From Monoplex corrugatus (taxonomy: Eukaryota > Mollusca > Gastropoda > Littorinimorpha > Ranellidae): 64,000 nt of DNA. This document shows, one piece after another, positions 32,961 through 45,575 of this stretch. How positions within the stretch are numbered: position 1 is the first letter of the stretch; the number at the start of each line of letters is the position of its first letter. Both the position numbers and the translations under genes were made by a program. The stretch lies in the NCBI GenBank assembly GCA_030674185.1, contig JAPXFY010000013.1, positions 52,218,067 to 52,282,066 of the forward strand. Reading direction: 5' to 3'. The notes beneath the pieces are model-generated. The model did not search any database. It had not been told where the DNA came from and worked only from the letters and a program-made list of their open reading frames with translations.

Positions 32961-35900
32961 TCATTGAAAGCTGAGATTCCACACTGTTCGCATTGAAGGA
33001 GGTCTTCCATAACTTCTGGTGGTGCTGGCTTGCCAGATGAAAGACAGAATAAAGCCTCTCTGTCATCAGTGTCAAATGACTGGAAAAATTCTGGAAAGAT
33101 TCCAACACTTTTTGCACATCTTGCTCTGTCTTTCTTATTTCAGATGGCCTGGTATCTTTGTGGGATGTTTCCTCTTCATCCGTCATTCCTGCCAACTCCA
33201 TTGCTGCAGCAAGAAAACTGCCTTCATGTGCCGTGTCACACACCATCTGTAGTAGGCAGCAAAATTTCTACTGAACCCAATGATACCACCATGGGACTTT
33301 GCATGTCTGTTTATTGTTTGTTCAATTGTTTGATCCACAGCATTGCGAGAAGTAGCTATGTCAGATCTTGACACACTGAGTCCTCCATCCTGAAGAAGTT
33401 TGTCAGCCCCTGGATGAGTGTGTTTTATGTTCAAGAGAGAAATGAAGTAGACACTAAGATACTTGGCATAATTCATGTGGTCCATCGCAAACAACAACGG
33501 ACACATCTCTTGCAGGCAAGTAAGATGTAAATCCACATTGTTCTCTTTCGTTGCCCTCAGGAACCTCAAAACAAGCCAAATCATGTCCATGTAGTAAAGC
33601 CACAACTGTGCTGTTTTGCCAAGCAGGCCATCTCTTACTTTGACCTTGAAGAGGGAATACTGTTCATACAGCTGTTGGCATGCACCATTTTCCACAACAG
33701 ATTGCAGCTTGTCCTTACCAGGATTGAACAGAGTAGCCACTGCATTCTGCACTTCTTGAAGTTCTTCACCTTCACCTGTAGCCAGAAATTTGATAAGCAG
33801 TTGCCTCTCTAATGCTTCAAGGACTATTTGTGTACTCGAAGAGCACGATTGTATTGCTTGCCAGCAAACACTTACTCAATTGACCCACTTGCACAGATAG
33901 CAGACTGAATGACTATTTAATAAGTAAGACCAGTTCCCCTCATCAGTTTGCCAACAGCGCCAAGGAAAGAGCAGATTGTGTGGAAGCTTCCCAGTCTGAC
34001 AAAGATGTCTTGGAAGAGATTGTTCTGCCACACCAAGTTATACGCTTTCCTCGCTACTGCTAAGTCAAATGTAACTAATGTTACATCTTGTCCCACTTGC
34101 TTTGTTGCTGTCTGTGACACTTTGAGGACATGCTGGACTGTGGAATTTTCCGTGATGGGGTGGTGGATGGGTGGCATGTAGTCAACAGTAGACTGCATCT
34201 TTTCTATGCCTTCTTCTCCTGTGAGAGACACCCATCCTCCCCATCCAGGCACCAGTTGATTTCCATCTTTGGCCTCAAATCTGGAGAAAATCCACCAAAA
34301 GTCAGCAACTTTAGCTTTGTAGACTGCCTCTGGGTTTGAGAAATGAGTGTCGACAACATTCAGCTTGGGTTCTGCCTTTTCTTTTGCAAAGCAGGGTGGT
34401 ACGTTTCTTGGTTCATACTGCACAGAGCATTGGTGGTTTTGAGGAGCAGGAGGTAGTTCTGTTTGAGACGGAACTGTGTCATGCACTGTGTCTCCTGTCA
34501 CCTCTTGAATAACTATGCCATGAGTGGAGTGGGTGGTGTCAGCTCCTGAAAGGGTTTCTTCGTTCAGGTCAAAGTTATCCCAGCAGAAATGAATCACCTT
34601 GTTCTGTCCCAAACTCACGTTGAAGGCAAAAGACTAGCACACTGATGTACAGAGTTGGCCATAGCAGTCTCAAGTCGTACAATTGTTTTGTATCCAGCAA
34701 CGTGCCCAAAACGATTCAAGAGACTTAGAACTTCAGAGCTACCAGTAACATGTCTGACAGACATTCCAAGTAGAAGATGTTTGGGCATTTTCCACTTTCC
34801 CCCTGTCAAAGAGTAGCATATGTCCTGGCCAATGGAGGATGCTAATCTGGTGGTTTTGTTTTGCTCCACAGTAGTACTCTTTCCAGACAGCAGATTTTGG
34901 AGAAAGTCTGTGAGAATAGCTGGAGGATGGACAGCATCAGACTGAAGGTACTCTGCAGATGGAGGCCAAGGCATGTCAGGTGCAGCTCTAAAAGCATCCA
35001 TGATGTGTCGATGAAGGACATATGCAGATTCCTCATGTCGCCTTTCTTCTGAAGCTGCTGATACAAACGCTGTCTCAACTGCCTGACCTCGGGCAAGTTC
35101 GTCACAATAAACAAGTTCACTACGATGGTTTGGAGCCCAGAATTTTATTCTAAAGCCAAAACGTTTCATTATCTTTTCTTTCAGTTTGTAAGTCTTGTAT
35201 CCTGGGTTGTAGAAGTCAGGGGAATGTTGTTGCATGTATCCACAGTACTTCTCCCTCAGCATGGTCATTCTCTCCACCTGTGCACCTCTGATCAAGGCAT
35301 TTTCAATGTACTCACATATGTACTCAAATGCCCTCTCATGTGCCTGTAGCTGCTCAGCAGATGTCTGGCCTGTGGATGTTTCAGCATGCCTGCCTTCATA
35401 TCTCACATAGTCTTTCCTGCAACCCTCATGATAGTGAGCTTCACGTGCTACCAGATGTACATCTTGATAATGAGTGAAAACGTCATCATGCTTAGTTTTT
35501 GCTGCATCCTTTATAGAATGTTCTTGGTGACACATTGTACAAGTTTGTCAAAACATGCAACTCCTTTTGAAGCTTTCTTCTTGAATTTTTTGTTGCAAAA
35601 AATGCATCTGTCATTTGGAAGCAATGGGCCTGATGAAACAACAGCAGTCCTCTTTGGTTTAGATGGTCCTGCAACTTCTTCACTCTGTCTCATGTTTCCT
35701 TTTCCTGGCAAATTTCACATTGGTAAACCGTGCATAACAGCTTCTGTGATAACCATGGTGAGTAAAGTCCATGTCTTCTGGAATACAATCACAAATCTGA
35801 TCTCGTCTATGACATGCTACATTTGAAGCACGTCTCAAATGGAGAGACTTCTGGATAGTTTTTTTTACTTTCTTCAGTTAGTGGGGTTATAGTCTTCTCT

Positions 35901-36004
35901 TTTCTGTTGTTTTTGAAATGAATTATACATGTTCTGCCATCTCTTGAACATTTTCTTTTGCATTTGGGTGTGCTTTTAAAGGTCACTGGTTGTTCATCTG
36001 CCAT
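32932..36004 (-). pseudogene. Unassigned mobile-type gene (WDNFDLNEET family), frameshifted
   Basis: Minus strand, 5' to 3': an exon-like start MADEQPVTFK...CKRKCSRDGRTCIIHF (36004-35807); CIFCNKKFKKKASKGVACFD (35711-35515); then DVHLVAREAHYHEGCRKDYV (35535-34615), IVRLETAMANSV. A new frame (34618-33917) has WDNFDLNEETLSGADTTHST, VTFDLAVARKAYNLVWQ, VRLGSFHTICSFLGAVG. Finally (33752-32932) GKTAQLWLYYMDMIW, NYAKYLSVYF, AVDQTIEQTINRHAKS, YRWCVTRHM. WDNFD, TFDLA and the Glu of DQTIEQ are candidate D, D, E catalytic residues (inference). I know this set of motifs from many multi-copy invertebrate proteins without an agreed function. Frameshifts occur at least near 35535, 34618 and 33240, so this copy is dead. 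Confidence 0.65.
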
Positions 36005-36659
36005 GGTGCAAATCTGAATTCACACAGGACGTGTCTCATGGAGAAGATGACATATTTTTAATTACAGTGTAGTTAGAGACTGCACACCTGCCCATTCTCA
36101 ATGACCTGAAACAAAACGGTTAAAAACAAACGGATACTATTATGCGGCAAAGCGGTTTGCCCTATTCATACACTTTGTCAAACTTAGTGGTGAAGAATGC
36201 AGAACTAAAACTAGCAACGAACTCAAGCAGCGGTTTTTCTAAGGCGTGTCAGAGGTTCTCCAGCAACCCCATCAGAAAAGCGCATCTTGCGCTGTGACAG
36301 TGAGTACCATCTGCTATAATTATAATCTATGCTACACGTGCTTAGCACAGGAGTCTGGCCGAAATAATGAGACACGCGCAGTAGACGGGATGGGCAGAGG
36401 TGTGTAGAAGAGATGTGCATGAACGCTTTACACTGAGACACACACACACACACGCACACACAGAGGTGGGGACGGGGGTGAGGTGGGTTTACCAAGAACA
36501 TGATTACGTCATGTTGCAGACAGAGATCACAGTAAAGCACGCAATGGCATGCACACATGACTGCTTTGCATGTTTGATTTCTTTACAAAGGCAACACTGA
36601 TTTAGCGACAAGAAGCGGAAGAAAATACACATGCTCCTTCGTAAGATAGGTGTGACTTG

Positions 36660-36722
36660 AGAGACAGAGACATTCATGGCATTATTATTATTATTATTTA
36701 TTATTATTATTTTATTATTTAT
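36660..36722. repeat. (ATT)n microsatellite
   Basis: ATT/TTA repeat with small interruptions, within 36005-37820 where no gene was found. Confidence 0.85.
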
Positions 36723-37826
36723 GTCAGTTGTTCCAAATCACTGGTTCATGTTGTTGAATCTCTCACCACTAGAGAAACATTGACTCAACGCGCTGTCGTA
36801 AACGCATTACTTTCAGCGCCACACCTATCTGATGACGTTAACGAATGTTACAATACTTACTTTTCGTAGACATTCTCTGATCACAATAATGAAATCTTGA
36901 TCTAGGCCTAAGTGAACATAAGCTGTTTTGTGATACACACTGAAATGTGGAGACACAAACACTAGCAAGAAACGTGTGGAAAAGTGTCGGCTGCTGAACT
37001 TGCGCGTGGGAACAGAACAGCGCACAGCTGTGGTTGAGTGGTAGGACAGATTTCAGCTGCATGCGATTCGGATGCCCATGTACAAACATCATCACTGTAT
37101 CGCTTTTTGTAAAATACCAGCAGAATAGTGTGCAGATATATCGAGGAAATTTGTCTTAGATGCCATTCACGACAAACCTATGAGATATCAAGCCAGATTA
37201 TGTGTGACAAACATAGAGTGAACACACCCACCCCATAATGCTAAATACAAGGCGCAAAGAGGAAAAAATACACTATTAATGCAGCTCTCACTGCCAAAAT
37301 AACCTGTTTACCAGAGGGTAACATGTCAAATGTTTCCTCCCATATCATAAGCTTTCTAGAAAACCAAGTCAAAAATTCCCCCCAGACCAAGGTCTATCAT
37401 AACGATGAAAAAAAAAACGAAGAAAATATCGAAAATGTCAATCGAATCGCAGTGTTTTCACCGGAAATACTTCGGCAGGAAGTTTAGCTATACTGAGAAG
37501 CTGATTGGTCAAAGAAAAGCAACTTTACGATTGGTGCTAGGCGCAGTTTCCCGGGAGATACAAACAGTGCCAAGATATTGGCTCCTCGTACGCTACCGGG
37601 ATAGCCAAAAAAGTGGCTCGTCGGGTCAAGCGGGTTAACCATTGTTAATTAACTTCATCTCAGAAAGAGGACATAAATTTTGAGGAACAAAGGATCACCG
37701 TGAGAGGTTTTAATTTTGCATGAAAGGAGACTCCAAGGATACAGACATAAATTTAGGCAGCAATCCTGCATTTGCTTAATAGCCCATTGTACTCTATAAT
37801 GATGTACAAATTTGCATGTACAGAAA

Positions 37827-37985
37827 TTATAATAATAATTACAATATTTATATAGCGCAAAATCTTGATAAAATCAAATCTAAGCGCTGAAACAGACACG
37901 CGCACACGCACACACACACATACACATACACGCGCGCGCACACACACACACACACCGCACACGACGGCTATAAATGGGGAGAAAG
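37827..37985 (-). mobile_element. CR1/L2-like LINE 3' end, copy 2
   Basis: Only the 3' UTR remains: ATTATAATAATAATTACAAT, then the reverse of GCGCTATATAAATATTG, TCTAAGCGCTGAA, a CA/CG repeat and GGCTATAAATGGGGAGAAAG. It is the same tail as in copies 1 and 3. Extreme 5' truncation is typical of LINEs. 37990-38590 shows nothing. Confidence 0.9.
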
Positions 37986-38598
37986 AAATTGTTGTACAAA
38001 CAAAAGATATTGTGTCAGATGTGTAAGATGATCAGGCAAAAACAGTTCATCTGTACACAGTAAGTTCACAGGCAAAAAGCACATAACACAGAGATAGCCC
38101 AGTGTTGCATGCACAAACACAGCAGCCGAGTCAAGTCTTTCAGGGGTTAATATAGTTTTCCTGAGAAATGTCTGTTGTCTGAGCAAATTCAGAACAACGG
38201 CTGGTCTTGGTGCAGTAAAAACAGCTTTACAATGACATTATTTGTTTGTAGGTTGATAATACTAGTATCAAAAATGCAGGAACATTGTCCTTTTAGAACA
38301 TTATTCCAGTTTTATCATTATTCGTCTTGTGTTTTTGAACCCTGAATCACTGCTTACTGTGAAAGTGAGGGCTCCTCAATCTTTCTTTCTGTCTTCTGGG
38401 CCAAACCAGTTATATTTTGCCATTTTCTTTTTTACTTGTGTAATATGGATGTAATCAGCAAAGACAGCTTGATTAAAGAAACGACAATTGGAATCTGAAA
38501 TAATCCTGATGAAAGTAAAATTTAGTGGAAAACACAGTCACTGACAACGCCTTTTACATAGGGGAAAGAGAAGGAATGGGCTGCAACTGTGGCAACCC

Positions 38599-39598
38599 CT
38601 AAGAGGAGGGATATGAGGGATCGTGTGGCTGGCAGAAACTAAACAGGTAAAATGTGCCCATTTTTGCTTGCCGTGGCGGATCTTCTGCTGCCTCAACTGT
38701 TTCCAAGATGGTTACAGGGGATTGTGCAGACAGGAATCGATCTTCTGGGGAAAGGTTGACAATCCTCATGAAGTGTGATGTTGAATCTCTGCTGACAAGT
38801 GTTGGAGCCACCATCAGGCCACCTGGAAGGGGTTTCAACCAAGGCGATGCCAGAAGATGGGAGGATGAGTGTGGAATAGTTACTTTGATGAAGGCCATGG
38901 AGTAGGCAGGGATGGAGTGGGGAGTTTTGTTTTTTCTTGACTTCCTAGGTAACAGCTTGTAGGCAGGGGAGCAAATCAGAAGGAGACTTGGCAAGGCAGG
39001 GACCAAGGACATTCATTTCCAGCAGAAATGGCAGTCGCTTTTTGTGGTCCTGCTTGAATTAGGTTGGAGTTTGGTCACTTTCTTTTGTGATTTCTGAAGT
39101 TCTTTTATCAGTTTTTGTCTGTCACTGTCATACCAGTCAGCTGAAGCCACCAACAGGTCATGTCTTCGTATGTGGAACCAGGCTCTGGCTTTTTGAAAAT
39201 TTGTAGGTCCTCATCAGTTGAAATGTTGGTGGTCTATATGGCAGAACATGTCCATCCAGCAGCTGTTGTCGATTTACTCCTTGCAGAGACAGTCCAAACT
39301 TTCAATGTCAATTTCAAGTTTCTTAGACAGAAATGACTTTCTTTCCTCATGAGTTGTCAGCTTAAAGGCTTTCTGCTCTGCAGAAACAAGAATGTAGCGC
39401 AGTCTTGTCAGTGGAGAACTTGTTCCTTTTGGGACAAGCGGAGAAGAAGGCAGCAGTATCGTCATAGGTTTTTCTGCCATCAATCCTCAGAATCAGTAAC
39501 TGTATCTGAAGGCGGTTTGTCAACTCAACTGCTGGAAGTGCTGGTCGGCTCCCTTTCCAGAAGCAAGAAAGACAGATTGCAGCATCGTAAACACCCAA
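38599..39598 (-). pseudogene. Unrecognised coding-like remnant
   Basis: Minus-strand frames overlap in pieces: VYDAAICLSCFWKGSRPALP...LTNRLQIQLLILRIDGRK (39362-39598), VSAEQKAFKLTTHEERKSFL (39274-39483), and ARAWFHIRRHDLLVASADW near 39160 in a third frame. Composition is protein-like and the pieces follow each other in order, so this is probably a decayed mobile-element gene. I do not recognise it. Confidence 0.35.
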
Positions 39599-39599
39599 T

Positions 39600-41215
39600 C
39601 ACCTGACGGAAATAGAAAAAAAAATGTTCCAAATGAAAAAAAAAAGTTGCATTGGGTTCATGAGATGTGAGGGTGGATATGTTTTCAATGTTGGTGTAAA
39701 ATTTTTACTATTAAATTTCAGCTGCATTGGCATTTACTATCAATTATCAACTTTTTGTTATTTGTCACTGTGTGTGTTAAACTTTGTGTGTTTTTAGGTT
39801 TTACTTTGTATTTTTAAAACTTAATTTTAAAATGCAGAGAGAGAGAGTACTACAGGCATATGTATATCTGCCTGCTGGTATAAACTACTGTGCTTAATAA
39901 TGCTGTTTTCACAATTAATTTAATCTCTGCAGCTCAGCTACACAGAATGTTAATTCCAACTCAAAGTAGTTTAAAAAAATCACTGATGATCAGAGTGCCA
40001 TTAAAGTATGTATGCATGATGCTAAATTCTGGCTAACAGCAATAAATATTGTTTTCCTTACTTATTATCGTTTATTTTGAAGTATAATGAATATAAACGT
40101 AAACTCGAGCCCATGTTAAGCATATTTGAAAATGATCGAGTCCATAGCAGATAGAAGTTACTGCCCCTGACACACACAGTCGATTACAATTTTCTTGTTT
40201 TACAGACCTAAAACACCAAATAACAAAGTAAAAAAAAAATAAGCAAGCAGTACAAACATAAAACTTTTAAGATGAGAGCTGTTTTAAATCATATTTGTCC
40301 ACTATTAGAGAGAAGTTTGTAAAAACATGGCTTTTTATCCACTTCCGGTTAAGGTCACTTTGATCGCACCACATCGTTCAAACCCGATACTTTATCAGCA
40401 AATAGCTACGAATATAACACAAAATGACTGTTATATAATACTGATCTTGCCAAAAAATGCCCTAAAATATAATATCTAGCAATACTTACCAACGTCACTG
40501 CGAAAACTTGCCAGATCTTGCTGCTTGAAGTTTGAATAGCACTCTTCATTGTTCTGTGTTGCCTCGCTATGTCATGGAGCATGTTTGTGTGAACCCGCTC
40601 TATGGTACGCTTGTTTTGATTGGCTTATTGAGGTCAACAGGTCATGAATACATTAACCCCGTACCTCATTCAAAAGAGTACGGATTCTACTTTGTTCCGA
40701 TTACACGAAGTAGGTATATTCGATCATTTTTTCTGTCCAAAAATCATGAAAAACTACGGTAATGCCCACAAAACTTAGGATTGCTCTTTTATGGATCTTC
40801 AATTCAATTTTCCACTCAGTCCATTCAATTCTACAATTTGTTACCTTCATTTTGAAACCAAATATACCCATGTACGATGTCCGTACAATTTAATGTATGG
40901 TAAAGAAAATTACTTTGTCAAAGTCGGTTCGGTGGCGGACAGTGATTGCCCTGGATGCGTGACCGATTTGGGCTCAGCACACACCTCATTCTCTCGTTCA
41001 TATTTATTTAGTCACACATCTTTTGAAATTGCAAAGATACTCAGTAAAAAGAGGAAAAAATGAACTTTATTTTGACATGTCATTCCAATCAAAGCATGCG
41101 ATTGCAAGTTCATAAAGCTGCAGTGAAAAAGAGCAAAAATCAGTGTTGATTCATATTGATGGTAGCACGCTGACGAGGCTGCCGCTACCTACTTGAATGG
41201 ATCTGTTGGTTCCTT
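39600..41215. other. A/T-rich non-coding stretch
   Basis: No supported gene. TTAACCCCGTACC at 40653-40665 has the form of a piggyBac end and may be the far end of the damaged element at 41.8-42.8 kb, but the match to its right end is weak. Confidence 0.4.
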
Positions 41216-41220
41216 GACCA

Positions 41221-41268
<48 letters not shown>

Positions 41269-41701
41269 ATATATTATTATAATATATATATATATATAGC
41301 CATCCTTCAGTCTCAGAAGACTATGGAGTTGCGCTCTAGGTGTTTATTCTGGTACAGCGTCGGGTGTGGCTGGCCAGTCCGACGCGGGAATGACAGTCCC
41401 TGTGGCAGAGGGTACAGATGAAGTCTGACACTGGTCTGTCTGCCTGGGCTGCAGCCTTTCTTCTCATTCGCTTTTCCTCGTGCTGCTGAGCGAGTGTCTC
41501 TTCGAACTTGGAGAGACCTTTCTGCACAGTCTGTCTCCAGGCTGACCGTTCGAGGGCTCTTGCTTCCCAGTTGTTCTGGTCGATGTTCAAGGCTTTTAGG
41601 TCCCTCTTCCACACGTTATTGTATTCATATCTAAATGTATCCTTATAACTCATGCATCCTATGTATACAGGATATATTTTAGTTATAAAGGTATGGATCA
41701 A
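41221..41701 (-). mobile_element. LINE 3' fragment with C2H2-like tail and (TA)n end
   Basis: Minus strand: VWKRDLKALNIDQNNWEARA, LERSAWRQTVQKGLSKFEE, HEEKRMRRKAAAQADRPVSD, then a zinc-finger-like FICTLCHRDCHSRVGLASH TRRC. This is the end of a non-LTR retrotransposon ORF2. It is followed by a short 3' UTR (CATAGTCTTCTGAGACTGAA reading toward 41300) and a (TA)n tail (41221-41298). The clade is uncertain. The endonuclease and RT are missing. Confidence 0.75.
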
Positions 41702-41795
41702 TACAAGAAAATAAAATGTACACTCTGGTCTCCTGTATCAGATGCATTGGGAAAAAATAAAGCTATGAAATGAATTATGAACTGTTATTGTATTA

Positions 41796-42758
41796 TCACC
41801 ACACATATTTGCTCATATGATAATAAAATAACATACCTTGTCGGAATGCAAGAACAGTGCCACGCTCCACTGGGGCTGAAAGTTCTCTCTTTGGAAGGCC
41901 CTGATGATTGGCACGAACCATCCTGACACAATGTGTTTCCCTGTCGACTAGCTTGTCAGCAAGCTCTGGGCAGCAGTAGTAATTATCAACGTAGCACAAC
42001 GTCCATGGTCCAGGAGGGGTTCAGCCAGCCTCATCACAACATCAACAGGTTTGTTGCTGATCCGGGGGTCGGCAGCGAAGATTTCAAAATCAAACACATA
42101 GGCAGAGGTTGATTCACATAGTTCATAGAGTTTCATCCCCCATCTCACTGGTTTGTCCTTCATATAAACTCTAAATGCAACTTTTCCTCTCCATGGACAT
42201 ATCGCCTCATCAATGCAAATGTTCTCATCAGGCACATACAGTTCCTTGAATTTGGTGCGGAGATGGTTGTAGACTGGCTGAATCTTGGGTTGTGGTCTGG
42301 TCTACCTCTGGGGATAAATTCAGCATTGTTGCTGACATGAAGCATGGCAAGGATGAGTTGGAATTTGTCCCTACTCATGATGGCTGGTGCAAATGAAGAC
42401 TGCATAGTGGGGTCAGTTGACCAGTAGTCTGACACTTCAGGCTTGTGCACCAGACCCATGTGCACCAGTATAGCAAAGAAGCCAACCAGTTTTTTTTTCT
42501 GAAATGGCACTCCACTGCCGAAATAAACTATGGGGAGGTAGTGCTCCTTTGGCATCAATGTTCTCCTGGGCATAGCGGTTGGTCTCGCGCTCAATGACCT
42601 GCATAAGTGTCTTGTCGAAAATCTTGTTGAAGAATGCGAGGGGGGCATGGTTTTCCATAACTCCAAGATGCAGTCCTGCTGTGTCTGCGATCGCAGTGCT
42701 CAGTAGGCAAGCGGTGTAAGGGAGAGCACTGCGATCGCAGTGCTTAGCACGGAGTGAG
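41796..42758 (-). pseudogene. piggyBac transposase fragment with intact right end
   Basis: Four overlapping minus-strand frames give one transposase: VIERETNRYAQENIDAK, MGLVHKPEVSDYWSTDP, MSRDKFQLILAMLHVSN, ENICIDEAICPWRGKVAF (first Asp), CYVDNYYCCPELADKL (second Asp). It ends at a possible donor (CAAG/GTATGT, 41837). The third Asp and the Cys-rich domain are absent. The right end is at 42758 with TTAA (42759-42762). Just inside are two copies of the palindrome TGCGATCGCA. Confidence 0.8.
42684..42744. repeat. Two subterminal palindromes
   Basis: TCTGCGATCGCAGTGCT (42684-42700) and the perfect 20-bp palindrome AGCACTGCGATCGCAGTGCT (42725-42744) lie 14 and 58 bases inside the right end of the piggyBac copy. 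These are likely transposase-binding sites by position. Confidence 0.8.
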
Positions 42759-43224
42759 TTAATGCAACAAAACAAGACAGGCGCTAAATTATACGGAAAT
42801 ACAAGTTCTCAAAAAAATAAATAAATAAATTTTAAAAAATAAAAAAAGATTAATTCAGCCTTCAAACAAATGAAATATTTTAGTTTTGAGCTCTGTTAGT
42901 CCCTAAAAATGTACACAGAGCAAAGTTTTGCACTTACCGTGTTGCAAATGCCTCCTCCGTGTTCGACGCATCCATGAAAAAGGTTTGGGACACGTCATCA
43001 AAAATGTTCCGCAAGTAAAGTCATGTGATGAATTTCGTGTAGAAACATCATAGGTTTGTGAGAACATGTAGGTAGAATGTCTCACTCATCAAAAGTTGTA
43101 TCAGTGTTTTGTTGGTTCTGCTGGTAATGGCCACAATCAACTGGTTGGTTATTCTGCCATTGAGAGCGCATATAAAAAATTTAACCGGTTTAAAAAAAAA
43201 TAAAAAAAACTTCACCCTTCTTAT

Positions 43225-44054
43225 ACACTGGACTTACGTTGGCACTCCTCCATTTCCTCTTTTAACGTATCCCAATTGGCCTTCTTATAAAGGGGAATAA
43301 TTCTGGGGTTTCTGGGTGTTCTTGAGTGCAGCAGTGTCTAATTCCGCAAACACAATATCGTGATCAGATATTCACGGTATAGTTTATACTCTGTTAAACT
43401 TTGAGGGGTTGTTTGTAACAATCAAGTCCAAGGTGTTATCTTCTCTTGTTGGTTCCTCCACGATCTGCACTAAACCGTTGTCATCTAGCAAGTCTGTAAA
43501 TTTATAATGATTACCGATGTACGATGTGTTTGGTTTAATTGTCTTTGTTTTCCAGTTCCAACCCGGTAGGTTGAAGTCTCCCGCAATTACGATACTAGCA
43601 TTTCGAATTTGACACACACGACTAATACTTTACCAAGTTCATCAAGCGACTCCTCGTTAGCTGTCTTAGGGTTGTAATAAGCAGCTATGTACAGATCTCG
43701 ATGTCCTACGAGGCTTATCTTAGTCCATATGATCTCACAATCTGATTGTAATTCAGGTACTGGAGAGCTCAGATGGTCTTTCTTTACGGCTACAAGCACT
43801 CCACCTCCTACTGCTGCTCGATCTTTACGGTACAGATTATACTGTGTCGGAAATATCTGGCAATCGGTAATGGTAGGATCCACCCACGTCTCTGTGCAGA
43901 CGACTATATCGGGGTCCGTACTCTCGTCGTGTCCCAGTGAGTTGTGTGAAACATTGAGCGATGATATGCAACTGAATCTTTCAGATGCAACACTAAGCAG
44001 CTTGAAATAAAGTTTGCATCTACAAATGACTATTCTAGTATCAATTAACAGCAA
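43225..44054 (-). pseudogene. CR1-type LINE endonuclease fragment
   Basis: Minus strand: DPDIVVCTETWVDPTITD (catalytic Glu of TETW), LYRKDRAAVGGGVLVAVKKD, YIAAYYNPK, IVIAGDFNLPGWNWK (GDFN box), PTREDNTLDLIVTNNP and GISDHDIVF, the SDH catalytic triad end. It then runs into KKANWDTLKEEMEECQ near 43240. All endonuclease boxes are recognisable, with frameshifts near 43600 and 43380. No RT follows. CR1-like EN domains nick target DNA. Confidence 0.8.
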
Positions 44055-44237
44055 AATGTTTGAGAAACTGATCTTTCAATGAAAACGAAATCGTCGGACA
44101 AGATGCTGAAGTGGTTTGATTTACTATGCCGCTGTCTTTCTGGAGTGGAGGCATGTCCTGGTCTCATATAGTCATTGGAAGTTGGACTAGCGATGGACTT
44201 GTTGGACAAGATGCTAAAGTGGTTTCACTGTATGATC

Positions 44238-44308
44238 AAAGTCTACACAGCACAAAGACTGTTGTAGTTGACATCATTTTGCATCTCACATAGCTCTTCA
44301 GATCTTTT
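44238..44308 (+). repeat. Direct repeat A (71 bp)
   Basis: AAAGTCTACACAGCACAAAG and the following 51 bases recur at 44827-44897 with one substitution. 44060-45060 has no supported gene. A second pair (GGACAAGATGCTGAAGTGGT at 44096, GGACAAGATGCTAAAGTGGT at 44204) lies just left of this copy. Confidence 0.9.
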
Positions 44309-44826
44309 CGATTTGTGTGAAGGGTAGATACTGTATGATCAGATTGTTGTTGTTAAGCAAACAAATTATGTGTTTTCTTGTAAATGAAATGTAAATTTCA
44401 ACCAAATAAGGCTTTGTGTTGCTGTTGTATGCCTTGTTGTTAGATGAGGTATACGATTCAATTTTGCCGACGCCATTTTCGGCCACATTTTGGTGTTTTT
44501 TTGCAATTTTCTTCGAAATAAGGCACAAATCCGCTTCAAATCACACCAATTTATAGAATATTCATTATACATTTCATTTCAGTGAAGGCATTCATTCTGA
44601 GGCCTTTGCTTTTTCACTATTTTAGCTAGAATCTCAGTGACCCCTTTTCCAGACCAAGACTGGAGAACCACTCATATATACCTACAAATGAAATGCAGTG
44701 ACGACACTGCAAGACTGCAGGCGAATAGACTCGCTAGAACCCCAGAAGGGCTAGATTTTCTTTTCTTCATGCAAGGTCAGCGATGTTTATCTTGTGATCC
44801 ATATAACAAATATAAACATACATGAG

Positions 44827-44897
44827 AAAGTCTACACAGCACAAAGACTGTTGTAGTTGACATCATTTTGCATCTCACATAGCACTTCAGATCTTTT
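44827..44897 (+). repeat. Direct repeat B (71 bp)
   Basis: Same sequence as 44238-44308, 589 bp away, one base different. The pair brackets about 520 bp that includes a large-subunit-like non-coding stretch with no recognisable gene. Confidence 0.9.
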
Positions 44898-45575
44898 TTG
44901 AGAGGCAGGATGGAGCCCATTGACAAAGGTGTCTCGTAGTACATCAGAGCAAATCAAAACTATGAATGATTTAAATTGATGAATAAATCTTGCTGATTCT
45001 AGCCGTATTTTTAAATTATTCAACCAGTTTATATTAATCAAGAAAAATGTCAAATAAATAGATGTAAATAATAATAATAATAATTACAATATTTATATAG
45101 CGCAAAATCTCGATAAAAATCAAATCTAAGCGCTGAACATACACTTACGCACGCGCGCACACACACGCACAAGCACACTCACACATGGCTATAAATGGGG
45201 AAAAAGAATAAAAGCAATGGAAAATTATAGAGAGCATATTATATACAAATATATATTACAATGTGATTCCCCTCCGAGTGGAGACAGGCTACAGAGGGGG
45301 GATGAGTGAGGTCAGGATTTTATGCAGAGGAGAAAAGGTGAGTTTTGAGAGCAGACTTGAAGGAGACAAAAGTAGGTTGCTGACGGACAGAGAGAGGAAG
45401 TTTGTTCCAGGAAAGTGGACCAGAAACAGAGAAGGCTCGTGGACCATAGGTATTGAGCTTAGTGCGTGGAAAGCGAAAAGTCAGAGGATCGGAGGCAGAG
45501 TGGAGGGTACGTGAGGGAACATAGATCTCAAGTAGGCTTGACAGGTAATCGGGGGCTGTGTTATTGAGGCTTTTG

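Noticed and set aside
37625..37650. GGGTTAAC as a possible piggyBac end
   Set aside because: No matching inverted end with TTAA within a plausible distance.
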